A stretch of DNA of 64,000 nt, taken from the NCBI GenBank assembly GCA_015852425.1, contig JAAAIG010000006.1:46120-110119 (forward strand), read 5' to 3'. Shown here in pieces: positions 32,301 to 43,705 of the stretch. Position 1 is the first letter of the stretch, and the number at the start of each line of letters is the position of its first letter. Both the position numbers and the translations under genes were made by a program. Origin of the DNA: Gryganskiella cystojenkinii (lineage: Eukaryota; Mortierellomycota; Mortierellomycetes; Mortierellales; Mortierellaceae). A model generated the notes under the pieces. It did not search any database. It was not told the origin of the DNA and saw only the letters and a program-made list of their open reading frames with translations.

Positions 32301-33515
32301 AGCTCTTCCTTGTCCAAGTCGGGTATGATGGCTGAACAGAACGCGCCACAGGGATCACCGTACCAAAATCCTCGACATGTTTTTGCTCCGGCACCGCCAC
32401 CACATTCGGTTCCTCCGCCAGGGGACTATTATGTTCGTGGTGCACCTTCACCCTCGGTCAATGCAGGTCCTTCGTCGATGCGCTCAGGACCTCCAGTACA
32501 GCAGCCACCTCACGAGCACCAGCCTCCACAGCGTTTTCAGCAACAGCAGCCGCCACATCCTCAGCAACATCCCGTGCCTCAGCATGCCAACCTTAACCAG
32601 GGTTCAGGATCCCGGAAGAAAATCGCAATGGAACCGCACACGGGACAGGAACCGCCTCCACAGCCGGGACCAGGGTCTCAAGTGACATACGAGCATCAAC
32701 CTGCCCACCCTCAATTACAGCAACAGTTTCATCCCCAGCAACAGCAACAACAGCAACAGCAACAAATGCCTAACCAGCACATGCATCACTCTCAACATCC
32801 ATATCCACCTCATGTTGACACTCCTGGACACGGGTACGAGCCTGAACCGGCAGGTCATGGGACGCCTCAAAGACAGTCGCAGAGTTCTCATCCCTCGCAC
32901 GGATATTATGAGCCTGAGTCTCATTCACCTGCCCATGGAGGTCGTCCAGTTGTATATGCCTCTCAGCCACCTCACCCGTCAGACCGCCAAGGTGGTCCCG
33001 GGTACCCATCCCACCATGGACCAACGCCATCGCATGACTATGGACATCCACCTTACACTGGACCTAACATGAGAGGAGAGTCAGTGCCTAAAGGCGAGGG
33101 ACGTGTTGTTCATGGAGGACGATCCTCGAATCCACATATCTCTGTTGATCATCCGTCGCACCCAATGCCGCCGAAAGGGGGTCCGAGGCAACATCCTCAT
33201 CAGAATCAAGGTGTACTACTGCATCAGCATCAGCATCAGCAACAGTTTCAACAACAACAGCAACAGCAACAGCATCAACATCAACAGCATCAACAGCAAA
33301 AGCAACACCCCGAATACCGACAGGGTCAGGCCGCCCATTTCCGGCCATACCAACCCACGATGCATCCACAACACATGCAACCACAGTATACACCTCAAAA
33401 TGGAACGCATTCCAAGGCGTCGTCACCTCGACACGGTCACCTAGGCGACCACGACCCAGCCTATCGACCTCATCCTCCTCCAGGACCTCATGGACACGGT
33501 GGTCCTTCGTGGTGA
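26359..33515 (+). CDS. CEG1: mRNA guanylyltransferase (capping enzyme alpha subunit) with giant low-complexity tail
   Basis: Transfers GMP to the 5' diphosphate end of nascent RNA. Eleven exons: 26359-26483, 27037-27181, 27332-27457, 27569-27652, 27754-27824, 27933-28070, 28211-28363, 28469-28510, 28596-28764, 28878-29008 and 29099-33515; 1866 residues in one frame. The catalytic part (about 1-375) has FPGSYPTPFEPSHL, motif I EKVAGVRYMLL (Lys69), CFLIDRHF, motif IIIa LLDGELV, motif III IRFLVFDLMVLNG, motif IV GGEGLIFVPV, motif V LLKWKS, and a last WRYYRTREDK block. Motif I has Ala where the KxDG Asp is expected, and motif IV has Glu for Asp. The remaining roughly 1,470 residues are Ser/Pro, then Gln/His/Pro-rich, with one charged helix (KLQEDIENFKEKSRVRKEK). 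Intron 2 is GC-AG, intron 3 holds a 9-N gap, and intron 10 is 90 bases and stop-free. Confidence 0.9.
27182..27331 (+). other. GC-AG intron of the capping enzyme gene
   Basis: The exon ends CTG and the intron starts GCAAGT, the usual non-canonical donor. Only this choice keeps the frame and gives CFLIDRHF, a conserved guanylyltransferase strand. The nearest GT, three bases later, would bring a stop. Confidence 0.85.
27531..27554. other. Assembly gap (9 N) in a poly-T tract
   Basis: Ns at 27540-27548 flanked by T15 and T6 runs, inside an intron of the capping enzyme gene. Same form as the gap at 14132. Confidence 0.9.
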
Positions 33516-34313
33516 ACGTTGAAAACTCTTCACTTTTTTTTCTTTTTTGTTCCCAACGAGACTGTTTCTTTCCCTTGCGTTCTCCTCCTTTTTTCTGTTT
33601 GTTAATTATCGCTCACCTGACTCGTTGTGTATTGTAGTTTGCTTGTTCTTTCCTTCGTTCTCGATAGCCTTATTTCTCTCCTCCCTCCACTCCCATTGTA
33701 AAATTTCCTTCTACGCGACCTGTAACAAAACAACACAAATGAAAGCAAAACCTCAACATTTACAGATGATACCGTCCGACTACGACCAATGTGAGAGAGA
33801 ACGAGAACCTTGGGATGAAGGGAGAATATACCGTGCCCCCGACATCATGTGGCCCTTTTCTCCCAGCTTCTGCCTTTGTTCATGCAAAGTTGTGATGAAC
33901 GAACGCATAACAGGCCAAGTAACCCACCACTCACCGTCGACGTTGGAGCGAGACCAACACAATTGGTCTCACATTCGGTCATTCAACACGACCGTTGAAC
34001 CCGCATATACCTCATTGTCCTAATTTGGAGGGACCCTTTCCACTTCCCTTTTATTTGTTATTTTTTGATTCTATCTCATTCTTGACTTCTGCACAACCCC
34101 AAAAGGAACAATAACGAAACAAGTAAACAAACAAAAACAACAACAACAGCACAGCGCATCAACCAACATCGACCGAGCGACAGAGTTTCTGACCCTTTGT
34201 CCAGTTGACCGTTCGCGCTGAACTTTTGTTCCTTTCGACACCACCTTTGTTTCTTCTTCCCCCCTACAGCCCATTATTATTTTTTACCCACCGTGTCAAA
34301 TATTCTCCCCAAT
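33516..34313. other. Intergenic between the capping enzyme and a Ser-rich gene
   Basis: No gene recognised. T-rich 3' flank to about 33700, and CA/AAC-rich sequence near 34100-34150. Confidence 0.45.
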
Positions 34314-36143
34314 ATGCTACTCTTGGTACCGACAGAAGACCCAAAGGACTTGTCCAAAGGAACATCGACATCTCCAAATAGCAGTGATGGTAAACAAAGA
34401 ATGCTGGTCATCCTCCCACCAAAGGCGAACCTCGGAACCGATACGATGGTCGTGCCCCGGGACCGAATGTACCGAACAGGAGGCATGGCCATGGGATACT
34501 CAGTAGACCCTTCCTGTCCAACCTCAACGGTGGCATCACTCAGTCGTCGACGACACAGCGCACAAGCAATCATGACTTCCACCGCCACTGCCTCCTCCTC
34601 CTCCTCTTCCTCAATTGCGTCCCCCTTTGGATCCATCATGTTCCACAGCAGCAAGAAGGATCGTCGTGGTTCCCATATTGGATTCACTCGAGCGCAACTA
34701 CAACTACAACAGCATAACCAGCATCCATCTTCAGCGCGAATTTTTGCCTCTTACTCCATGTCGTCGTCCGCCAGGATGGTAGAAGACGATGAAAGTGAGG
34801 ACTCTGAGGACAGCTATCTCGTCCGAGAAGCCTTTAAACAGAATCGAACGGTCCGGTCGCCATTGTTGACGTCAACAAGCTTGGGCTTCGCCCTAGGTTT
34901 AATTGATCGAAAGGATTCGGGGATGGCCAGCGATGCCTCGACCCCAGTAAGGATTCCCGTGCTGCCTGCAGTTGGGACAAGTCAGTCGTCCTCTCAAGGG
35001 TCTTTGCCAACCGAGCACGGCAGCCTTGTCGGTCGTGGTTATGGCACCACAGATGGTGGGACTGCAAGGTTGATGTCAGGACTGTTGAATGCTTCACGTC
35101 TATCGAGTTCAATCTCCTCATCTTCCCCTTCACCCAGCAACGCTACTACAATAACAAGAGCCACAACAGAAGAAAAGGAAGAAAATGACGAGGCCGAGAA
35201 CGAAGACAAAGACATGGTCGCGGCCGAGGACATTGAGATCGACGAAACGACGCAAGATGGACAATTAAAAACACACATAACTGATATCCCATACGCCACC
35301 AGTCTTCGGTCAGCAACTGATACACACCCGTTTCTTGTCTCATCCTCGTCATCGTTGCCGCCACCACCAATCGTTAAGAAATCGCCTGTAGTCTGTTCTG
35401 CCTCAAGCTCTCCAACAACCAAGACAACAGCAACAACAACAACTACAACACGACGACATATCTGTGACGACGCTTTCACATACTTGAACGCGAATGATAT
35501 CTCAAATTCGCTCAGTGCAAACTTGACGCCGCTCGAGATCCAGAATCAATACTATCATCATCAACAACGAATGTTGACTCGTCGAAGGAGCTCTCGACGT
35601 CGAGCTAGGAGTACTAGTCGTCGACACTCTCATCAGGATCACCGTCAAACCGCCTTGGGTTTGCCTCTGTCGTCTTCGTCCCAGCAGTTAAACCACCAAG
35701 TTATGCTTCAACAACAACTGCTCTCTTTGGCCTTGGCAACACCTTCTAGATTCGGCGGCGTCCACCCGTTGGATTGGGATCCGACCTCGATGCCGCCGCC
35801 GCCGCCGCCACCTCAACCTCAGCTTCAATCTCCTGTTCATCCCCTCCATCGACTTATGCCTTCCATCGGTCCCCTGCAATCGCCCTTGGAGGAGAGATGG
35901 CACCCGTTACAGACGTCTCATTCGATGGATCAAGATTTTCCGCCTTTGCTGCTTCCAAAGTTGCCTCCGAGTGCATTCCGGACCGTCGAGTCCTTGAAAC
36001 GGGAGGAGAAACAAGAAGAAGAGAACAATGCAAGAGAAAAAGTTGCTCAAGAAGATCAAAAGAGGATGAAAGCCAAGACTGAGAGTGAGCGGGAACAGGA
36101 TGAGATTGATCGGTTTTTGGTCTTTCCTTCACCAACTCTCTAA
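34314..36143 (+). CDS. Ser/Thr-rich protein of unknown function
   Basis: Single open frame, 609 residues from ATG 34314; not recognised. The N-terminus MLLLVPTEDPKDLSKG is not a convincing signal peptide. The protein is Ser/Thr-rich, with an acidic MVEDDESEDSEDSY stretch (about 155-165), a poly-Glu-like EEKEENDEAENEDKD region, a basic cluster TRRRSSRRRARSTSRRHSH (about 423-441), a Pro7 run, and a charged C-terminal helix ending DRFLVFPSPTL. It is likely intrinsically disordered and could be nuclear or regulatory. An upstream exon cannot be excluded, because the 5' region offers acceptor-like CAG sites. Confidence 0.65.
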   Translation: MLLLVPTEDPKDLSKGTSTSPNSSDGKQRMLVILPPKANLGTDTMVVPRDRMYRTGGMAMGYSVDPSCPTSTVASLSRRRHSAQAIMTSTATASSSSSSSIASPFGSIMFHSSKKDRRGSHIGFTRAQLQLQQHNQHPSSARIFASYSMSSSARMVEDDESEDSEDSYLVREAFKQNRTVRSPLLTSTSLGFALGLIDRKDSGMASDASTPVRIPVLPAVGTSQSSSQGSLPTEHGSLVGRGYGTTDGGTARLMSGLLNASRLSSSISSSSPSPSNATTITRATTEEKEENDEAENEDKDMVAAEDIEIDETTQDGQLKTHITDIPYATSLRSATDTHPFLVSSSSSLPPPPIVKKSPVVCSASSSPTTKTTATTTTTTRRHICDDAFTYLNANDISNSLSANLTPLEIQNQYYHHQQRMLTRRRSSRRRARSTSRRHSHQDHRQTALGLPLSSSSQQLNHQVMLQQQLLSLALATPSRFGGVHPLDWDPTSMPPPPPPPQPQLQSPVHPLHRLMPSIGPLQSPLEERWHPLQTSHSMDQDFPPLLLPKLPPSAFRTVESLKREEKQEEENNAREKVAQEDQKRMKAKTESEREQDEIDRFLVFPSPTL

Positions 36144-39100
36144 ACAAACGTACAAATTATAAAAAAAAAAAAAAGAATCGTGTTAAGAATAGGTTTTGGC
36201 CACCAAATTTTCCCAAAGATAACGAAATTTATTTTTGCGGGGAAAGCGGAAAGGATGGTCTCCAGGGTTCACAACCTTGACAAACCTTGAATATGTCATT
36301 TTTCACGTCAGATTGGGCAAAGCTCTGGAAGTTTGAATTTTTTTCGGTCGGGCAACCTTGATATTCCGATCAAGTAAATACGACTGTGAGAATATTTTTC
36401 GACGTGAGTCTTTCTCAAAAAAAGGCTTTCACATGGGCTCGTTCTCGAGTCCACATCTCCATCGTGGGAAACAACATTCTGTAGTGCGATGAAGGTCCTT
36501 TTGTTATGTCTTTGAGGTGACTTGTCTGCTGTCTGACTGATAGCAAAAAAAAAAATATTCATGTTGTGACAAAAATGACGAAGTTTTTTTTATATCTTGA
36601 ATCCAACCCCGCCACCCTCCGCAGGTACCACACCGTGGGATACCATACAGAAATTTTCCCACGATTCTTTACCTTTTTTTTTATTTAACGATCAAACGTG
36701 CTGTAGACTATTTCACAACAGAAAACCTTCAAGATGACGGCTGCCTAAAAGGAAAGAGAGCCACGCCAGGCTACACCGGAGCTGGGTTTTCTTTGAGAGA
36801 GCCATGTGCGGTTTACATGCAAAGGTCTACCTGAGGTCGATTTTGCCCGTGGGAAATTCAGGCCTGGACGCTGATTGGTCCAAACGCACGTGAAAGGTAC
36901 CAAAGCGAAGCGATCCAGCCCGAGATCATATTTTTCTGGCGTTCTATCTCTTGACAACGTCAAGATTCTCTCAAGTAACCGAACACGCTGCAGTGGAGCA
37001 AATGACCGGACCGCCCGACAATCGAATTAAATCAATGCTCGGGATAGATCGACTACAAGAAAAATACACAGCCGTCTTCACTCGCAAGTTATTTAGTTTT
37101 TGAAAATAGATTTTTGGGCATGAACAAGAGCTACCTGCGTTAGCGCCGGAGAGAGAGAAAGGTAAATTAAATAGGTAACGTGGCAAATTGATTTTTTGGC
37201 CACCGCAGCAGCACAACAAGACATTTTCGATGAGCATCATTCTGTCGCCATCACATGCTGGACCCAGACTCTCAAAAGACAAGCGATTGTTGAAACAGTC
37301 GCTTTATTTGCCAAGAAAAAAAAAAAAGACTTCGCCCTCTCCTGTACATTTTTGTCATTTCAAATCTTTCCACGGTTCTGAGCAAAGTGACAGACCGAAA
37401 AATAACCTTTTTTTTTTTTTTTGGCTTTCTCCATCCGTTATCTCCTCCCCTCTCAATGAGGGAGAGGGGTTTTTTTGGCTTCTCCAATTCTCTGGCTCAC
37501 AGTTTGAACAACACCTCGGACCATTTCTTGCAACTTTCTCGTTCTTTTTTTTTCTTGTCCCACACAGCCGATTAGACTTGAACCCTCTTCTCACATTTTT
37601 TTTTTGAAATGGCTCAACTAGACCGACTCCGGTGATCGATTGCTCATTGTGTGAGAGAGGGTGAGAAAAAAAAAATTGTGAGGAAACACGGAGAGCGTGG
37701 GCAAACAAGAGTGGATGATAAAAAAAAATGAAGAGATACGAACAAGCTGGTACAATTTGATTTTTTCTTTACCCACGCTGCAGCGATCCCTGTTTTCACA
37801 GGGTTGCTCATCACCGATGGGACTTGAATTTTCCGCGGCGATTCAAAGTCTTCATCGTATCGATCTACGGAAATCCAAAAAAAAAGCCCTTTACGCTTCT
37901 GTCCCTTTTGGCCCTGAGATAGCTTGAGACTTCGCTAATTTTCCAAACTCCCTTAGACATACATCACTTTGACAATCAATGCATTCATCTCTCCGACAGT
38001 TGAGGAGGAAAGTCCCGAAAGTACCAAAATTAGGATCGCCGACCTTCAAGCCCGCAAACTTGGGGACATAGAAGGCCGTGAGTACTTTATTTGGTCTTTG
38101 CCGTTTTGAAATGCGTCGAACTTGTAACAAAGATGGGAAAAACATGCCGCGCATCCCACAGGGCTAAATACACTGCTCCACCCTGCCTACCTTCTCTATC
38201 TCTACCATCGATCAAAGGGGAAGGAGATCAAAGGGGCAAAAACGCAATAAAGACAAAAAAGAGTCCAGTTCTAAACTTGTGAAGTATTGGAGAGAAAGGG
38301 CGAAATGTCGAGGATTAACCAAAAAAAAGGGTTGGCTTAACAAGTCCTCCATGGTAAAAAAAAAGGAGGAAGCGACGTTGGGCAACAGAAGGGACGAGGA
38401 AACTTTGCCTGGACCGAGAAGCAATGAACGCCTCAAAACCCCTCCCGCTCTATCTCCTTTTCTCCTTTCATCCCCTCATCCCTCTTCGCGTCACCCTCTT
38501 GGCAGTATTGGGTAAGGAGAAGGAGGGGTGTAGGAGGAGGTGGACAAGGGAGAAAGGGGGGAATCAAGGGGAGGGAGGGATCAGTTTTGCGACTCGAGGG
38601 TTCCTTTTTGTGAAATTTGGGCTTGGTTCATTTGGCACTGCAGATAACAAAAAGAAGAAAACTATCCACTTTCCCATGGTTTCCCGGCTTGAAGTCCGGA
38701 CTCTTTTTTTTTTTCTCCAATTTTATTTTTCAAACAAAAAGCGCAAAGGGACGAACTCGTTTCGTCTGTTCGGAAAAAGGGCTCAATGAGGACCACAAAG
38801 GGAGGCAAAGTGCATGCAAAAACAACAAAATTCATTCAAATTTTGGGACATGGTGGACTTGAACGGAGAGGCGAACAAGAGAACAACCAACGAGAGAGCG
38901 CTGCAGAAGCAACGGAGGGTTTGGTTCCTTATCTCAGCATATTGAGCTTTTGAATTGAATTGAATAATTTATAATAATTTTGTTTTTGGAGCGTGCTCGT
39001 TTTCGTATTTCGTTCGGTCTGCTCCTGCTTGGTTCGGTCGGTCGACGATTGTTTTTTTTATTTTTTGTGTTGCACATGAGAGGGGAAGAGATCAACGAAC

Positions 39101-40180
39101 GAAACAAGGTAATCCAAAAGAGAGTTGAAAGTGAGGGGTGTGAGTGGAGCAGAGAAAAGGGAAAAGTGGGTGACATTCCGTTTGTACCTCGTTCGGCTTA
39201 TGCCTTCGAGATTAAACTTCATGAACGGACAGTTTTTTTTTTTTTTTTGCTTCCAACTTTCACACACTCTCCACCCATTCCGTGCCTCTTGATACTTTGA
39301 AACTTTTTGACACTTGACAAAATACAAAATAAAAAATGTCAGTTGGGCGGTCCGTCCTGTGAGCAAGTTTTTAGTCACTCCTGTTCAAAGGTCAGCAAGT
39401 CCTTCCTAGTCATTCAGTCAGCCAGTCAGTCAGTCTGACAGACATATCGGTGGATGAAAGAAAAAGGAAAAAAAGAGGGGTGCAGTGTTGCCACAACATG
39501 TACGATGATGAGGTTTGTATCGATTTTTGAAATACAGTAAAAAATAAAGAAATCACATTCACGACGAAAATAGTCTTTTTTTTTTTTTTTTTTTTTGAGC
39601 GTTTCGCACAGATTGACCACACAAAGCGCACATCGACACACGATCACAATCAAAAATGAAAATCAAATAAAAGAGAGATAAGGGGATCGCTTTTTTTTTA
39701 TCTCTCCCTCTTTCCGCTTACTCTCTTTTTTCCCCCCCTCATTCACCCCTCTTTTTTTCCACACTTTTCAACTCTCTCACACTCCCCTTCCTCCGTCCTC
39801 GTCGTCCTTTTGCACCCTGAAAACGAAAGAACCAAAGAGACAATCCTCATCCATATTTCTCTCACGCTTCGGTCTCGTTTTCATTCCACCCCTCTTTCTG
39901 TCTCCTCGTCGTCTGTCCTTTCGTCTCTTTCTTTTCTTTTTTTCTTTCATTCTCCCACTTTCCAACTTTCTCACACTCCCTTTCTTCCAACTTGGATTCT
40001 CCACAAACCAACAACGTGTTTACTCGAGCATACCTGGCAACACAAAACACAAACTCTTTGCACAACACACACCCTCTTCCTCCTCCTCCTTTAAACTTAT
40101 ACCACCATCCACCTGCTTAGGGCTCCCTGTCCTCATACCCTTCTCTCTCCACATATCCAACACAAATATATATAGCATCA
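36144..40180. other. About 4 kb with no recognisable gene upstream of the CSL factor
   Basis: The longest gene-free stretch. Frames are short and none shows a known motif. It holds many A/T runs (for example 37408-37422, 38701-38713, 39233-39248, 39573-39596), a CAGT-type repeat at 39414-39436, and a strongly CT-rich leader from 39700 to 40140. A long regulatory region and spliced 5' UTR for the transcription factor is the simplest reading. A non-coding RNA or a decayed element cannot be excluded. I tested tRNA B-box-like sites near 37575 and 37822, and neither folds. Confidence 0.4.
39414..39436. repeat. CAGT/CAGC tetranucleotide repeat
   Basis: About five degenerate copies of a 4-base CAGT unit in non-coding sequence. 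Confidence 0.7.
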
Positions 40181-43004
40181 ATGAGACCCCCGTTTCCCTC
40201 GGCCGCACAGGCTTATGCAGAGTCCATCGACTCGACCACTGCCAGCAGACACCACCCAGAAGCTCGTCTCAACATCCTCCCTCTTCCTTCCCTCGCCGCC
40301 CTCTATCCTCTGGACCAAGGCCTTCACCTTCACCAACATAATCACCACCACCATAACCAACAACAACAGCAGCAACAACATCAACAACAACAACAGCACC
40401 AACAACAGCACTATAGCCACCGCCACTCTGGTTCTTTGTCCAGCTCTTCCTCTTCTTCGTCATCCTCTTCGTCACATGGTCTGAATGGCAACTCGACCTC
40501 AAGTTACCCTCGTTCACATTCCCAATCACTTTATAGCAATCAAAGTCTGCAACAACAGCAACAGCAGCAGCAACAACAACAACAACAGAGACCTTCTTAT
40601 CAATCGTACGATAACAAGCACAGCTACCAAAAAGCTCCTCTTCGTGCGGAATCCCCCTCCTCAAAATCAAATAGCAACCACAAACAGGAATACCTTGGCA
40701 CGAACATGGAGTCTCTTTTGGATGCGATTGAGGTTCACCCAGCCTTGTGTGCCTCGACTGGCTCGATCTCCTCAGCCTCATCCTGTGGATCTCTCTCACC
40801 CTCGACCTCAGTAGCCAGTCTTCCCTCTGCACCCTCATCGCCCCTGGCTTCTTTTGCAACAGCAACATCCTCTACTGCCGTAGAGAAACAGACTTCGTTG
40901 TCCTCTCCAGATGACATTTGGACTGCGGCCTCAATTATTTCATCAGCCTCGGAGGACAGTCACACAAATAGGACACGGGCCAGCCCTTCTCACGCCAGGA
41001 TGTCCATAAGCAGTCTCGTTGACAACGACAACGACAACGACGAGCCCCTTGTTGACCACCACCATGGTCTCTTGCCCCTGACCGAGGACAGTAACAGCCA
41101 TCGTCATCACCATCGTGCCATGATGGCCAGACCCACCTCCCCTCCTGCCGCTCCTGTGGTGACGCACAAGCGCAAATGGTCTCGACTCAGCACACACACT
41201 GCCACAGACGGCTCGCGCAGCCCAAAGCTTCATCGTACCCACCTTTCCAACGTCATTGCATCTTCGTCCTCATCGTCACCCTCTATCTCTTCCTCCCCTT
41301 GCCCCTCAGTCGCAGCCCCCTTTTCCTCAGCAACAGCGACAAATCACAGCAGTAACACTGTCACTGCCACCACCACCACCAACGGTGGTCGTCCCATGAC
41401 TACCATCAGTTGTTTCCACGCCTCGGTGGCACAAAAGTCATACGGATCCGAGAAGCGATTCTTGTGCCCCCCTCCTATTGTTCAGATTCAGGGTCATCTC
41501 GATGATTCCAACTCTGGTCTGAGCAGTAAACCTCAGGTGGCCATGTCAGTTATCTGTGACTCGGGTGAGAACAGCACGAATCTCGGTCAACGGTCGACTC
41601 TGGAAGAGGATCAGTCAAGCACGTTCCGATACCTCTATGTCAGTGGAACTGCCAAGGCCAAGGCCTTCCAACTCAAGCTTCAGATCTATGGTCGCCCCTG
41701 TTTGCCCAACGGATTTGTCTCGGGTGAGTCTGCTGCTCCTCAGACGCAAGCCCAGGCGGATGAACCCTATGCGACCTTTGATTCTGCTCCGATCACAATC
41801 ATCTCCAAGCCCTCTAAAAAGACTGCCAAAGCCCGCAATGTCTCGTCTTGCATCCTCGCTGGATCCCTGGTCTCGTTGTTCAACCGAATCAACTCTCAAA
41901 CGGTCCGAACCAAATACATGTCTGTTCAGGAGAGTGGTCTCTGTGCCAAGAGCTCGTGCTGGTCACCGTTCACGATCTCGATTGTCTCGAACGGTCCTAG
42001 CACTTCGTCGTCATCGTCTCCTCGTGGCGCGTCGGCTGCCTCAAAATCGCATCATCGTCAACCCGCCGCGGTTTCGACCTCGACACCGATCACCTATGGT
42101 GCCGAGATTGTCATGACCGAAGTTGCGACTGGAATCCAATCCGATCGTCTGATTGTTTGCAAGGTTGAAAATGGTCGTATCCTCGAAGGTGCTGTCGGAC
42201 CTATTTGTCAGATGCAAAAGGTCGCACTTCAATCCTTGGAGCGGAACAAGGACGGCCAGTCCATGTACTTGGGTGCTGTTGGGGATGATCATCAGGGCGG
42301 CCGGTTCATGGATCATTCGACATCCTCCAACACGATCCTTCGTTATGAGGCCTCGACCATGACCGAGACCTCGAAGGCCGGTGGCGATGATTTCCTCTGC
42401 TGGACTATTGTTGGTATCTGTAAGTTTATTCGATCCTGCCGCCTCTTCGATGTTTTTTTTTTATAGAAATGAACCATGATTTCCATTGCAGATCATTAAC
42501 GATCCCTTTATCTATTTATTTTTTCTTCTATCTTTTACAGCCAAGTTCGAGCATAGCTACTTTGAATCTGCTCCCTTGAACGAGGATGTCCAGATGCGCT
42601 CGCAACAAGTACCTCGCCCTATCACGCCCTTCCCGACTCTGGTCAACGAACCCGTCTACAACTCGGCCTCGCACTCGGTTGAACTCTGTGTCTCCTCCTT
42701 TTATTCTCAGCCATCCGATGACGACGAAGACGGTGAGCCTATGCAGGTCTGGCTGGGGTCCATGGGTCCCTTGAAGACGCAGGTCATCCGACGTAGCATT
42801 GGCGCTGTTGAGGGTCAATCCGATGAGACAACCTTGTTGGTCGATCTTCCAGAGGGTCAACATCTCGATAACAACAAGGTGTCGTCCACGACCTTGCCGT
42901 TGCTCTTTGTCCGACCTTTTGATGGCGTCAGTTACGACTCTCGTGTCAAGGTCGCCCACTCTTTCCTCAGTGACCAGGACCGATGGTCTGTCCACTTGTT
43001 GTGA
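40181..43004 (+). CDS. CSL (CBF1/Su(H)/LAG-1) family transcription factor
   Basis: Sequence-specific DNA-binding protein of the family that ends the Notch pathway in animals; fungi have CSL proteins but no Notch. Two exons: 40181-42419 and 42541-43004; 900 residues. The first 400 residues are Gln/His/Ser-rich, with interrupted Gln runs. The Rel-homology N-terminal block reads CFHASVAQKSYGSEKRFLCP PP. The beta-trefoil follows, with LYVSGTAKAKAFQLKLQIYG, ITIISKPSKKTAKARNVSSC and SLVSLFNRINSQTVRTKYMS, whose DNA-contact region matches animal CSL closely. A C-terminal IPT-like domain (SVELCVSSFY to LLFVRPFDG) ends the protein. TATATATA sits at 40166-40173, too close to the ATG to be the TATA box of this start. 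Fungal CSL proteins of fission yeast act in lipid metabolism, adhesion and the cell cycle; the target genes here are unknown. Confidence 0.94.
40341..40590. repeat. CAA/CAG microsatellites coding for Gln and His runs
   Basis: Interrupted CAN repeats at 40341-40412 and 40549-40588 in the CSL first exon, giving Gln runs mixed with His. Mixed CAA and CAG codons suggest selection on the peptide rather than pure repeat expansion. Confidence 0.85.
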
Positions 43005-43705
43005 AAAAAAGAATAACAACACAACCAAAACCACAAGGCTGAGGATTCTAACAATGAAGAGGGATCGAAACATATACAAACTCCTCGATTCGTAGGATCA
43101 TACCCGAAAAAACGATCCCCTCCCTATCCAGTCAGTCCCTCGAGCCGCCCGCTCACCTTTATACTTTTTTTCCCTGCGACAATTTTTTTTTTTTCACCTC
43201 CTTTTGCTGTACTACTTGTTCTCCCCCATATCCTACATGTTCCAACACCTTGTAGCCTCAGAGCGTTTTAAAAAACCTGTATCAATTTGCTGTAATAACA
43301 ATATTTTTTCATAGTATAATCGTAGTAATAATACTCTTTCTTTGCAACACCCTTCGTGCACGCAATGGTTCTGGCAAGGTTGTCTCTTTTCGGGATACAC
43401 AGCCCTTAAGTTTAAATTTCGCAATCAATTGTTTTTTGTTTACGATTTTGACGCGTCCAGGCGAACAGGTCCACGAAAAAGTGACCTCGAGCGCCACCAA
43501 AGCACTTTCAAACAGTCGCACAGGCAGGAAGGGAGACACCGTCCTGTTTTGTTCACTTTTTTCTTTTCTTTTTGCCACCATTGACATCACCTTCTCTTTC
43601 TTTTTAGTTGTTTACCCATCGTCATCATTCTTGCACCCCTTCACCATCACAACCACCTCTCTCTCTAAGCATTAACGATCATCACTTGGCGTGATTAAAG
43701 CAATA
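43005..43705. other. 3' flank of CSL and promoter of SCC3
   Basis: No gene. T-rich 3' flank to 43260. A TTGACGCGT motif at 43448-43456 (an MCB-like ACGCGT core) lies about 250 bases before the SCC3 ATG. Confidence 0.45.

Noticed and set aside
33088..33426. Antisense and alternate frames inside the Gln/His-rich capping enzyme tail
   Set aside because: CAN-type repeats keep all three frames and the opposite strand free of stops; only one frame joins the catalytic exons.
34314..36143. Whether the Ser-rich frame is an extra exon of the capping enzyme gene
   Set aside because: The capping enzyme frame ends cleanly at TGA 33513-33515, followed by T-rich 3' flank and 800 bases before the next ATG.
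37560..37640. tRNA-like T-loop on the minus strand (GGGTTCAAGTC)
   Set aside because: The T-arm flanks do not pair and no D-arm or anticodon arm forms at the right distance.
37790..37850. Second tRNA-like GACTTGAA site
   Set aside because: No cloverleaf; the stems do not pair.
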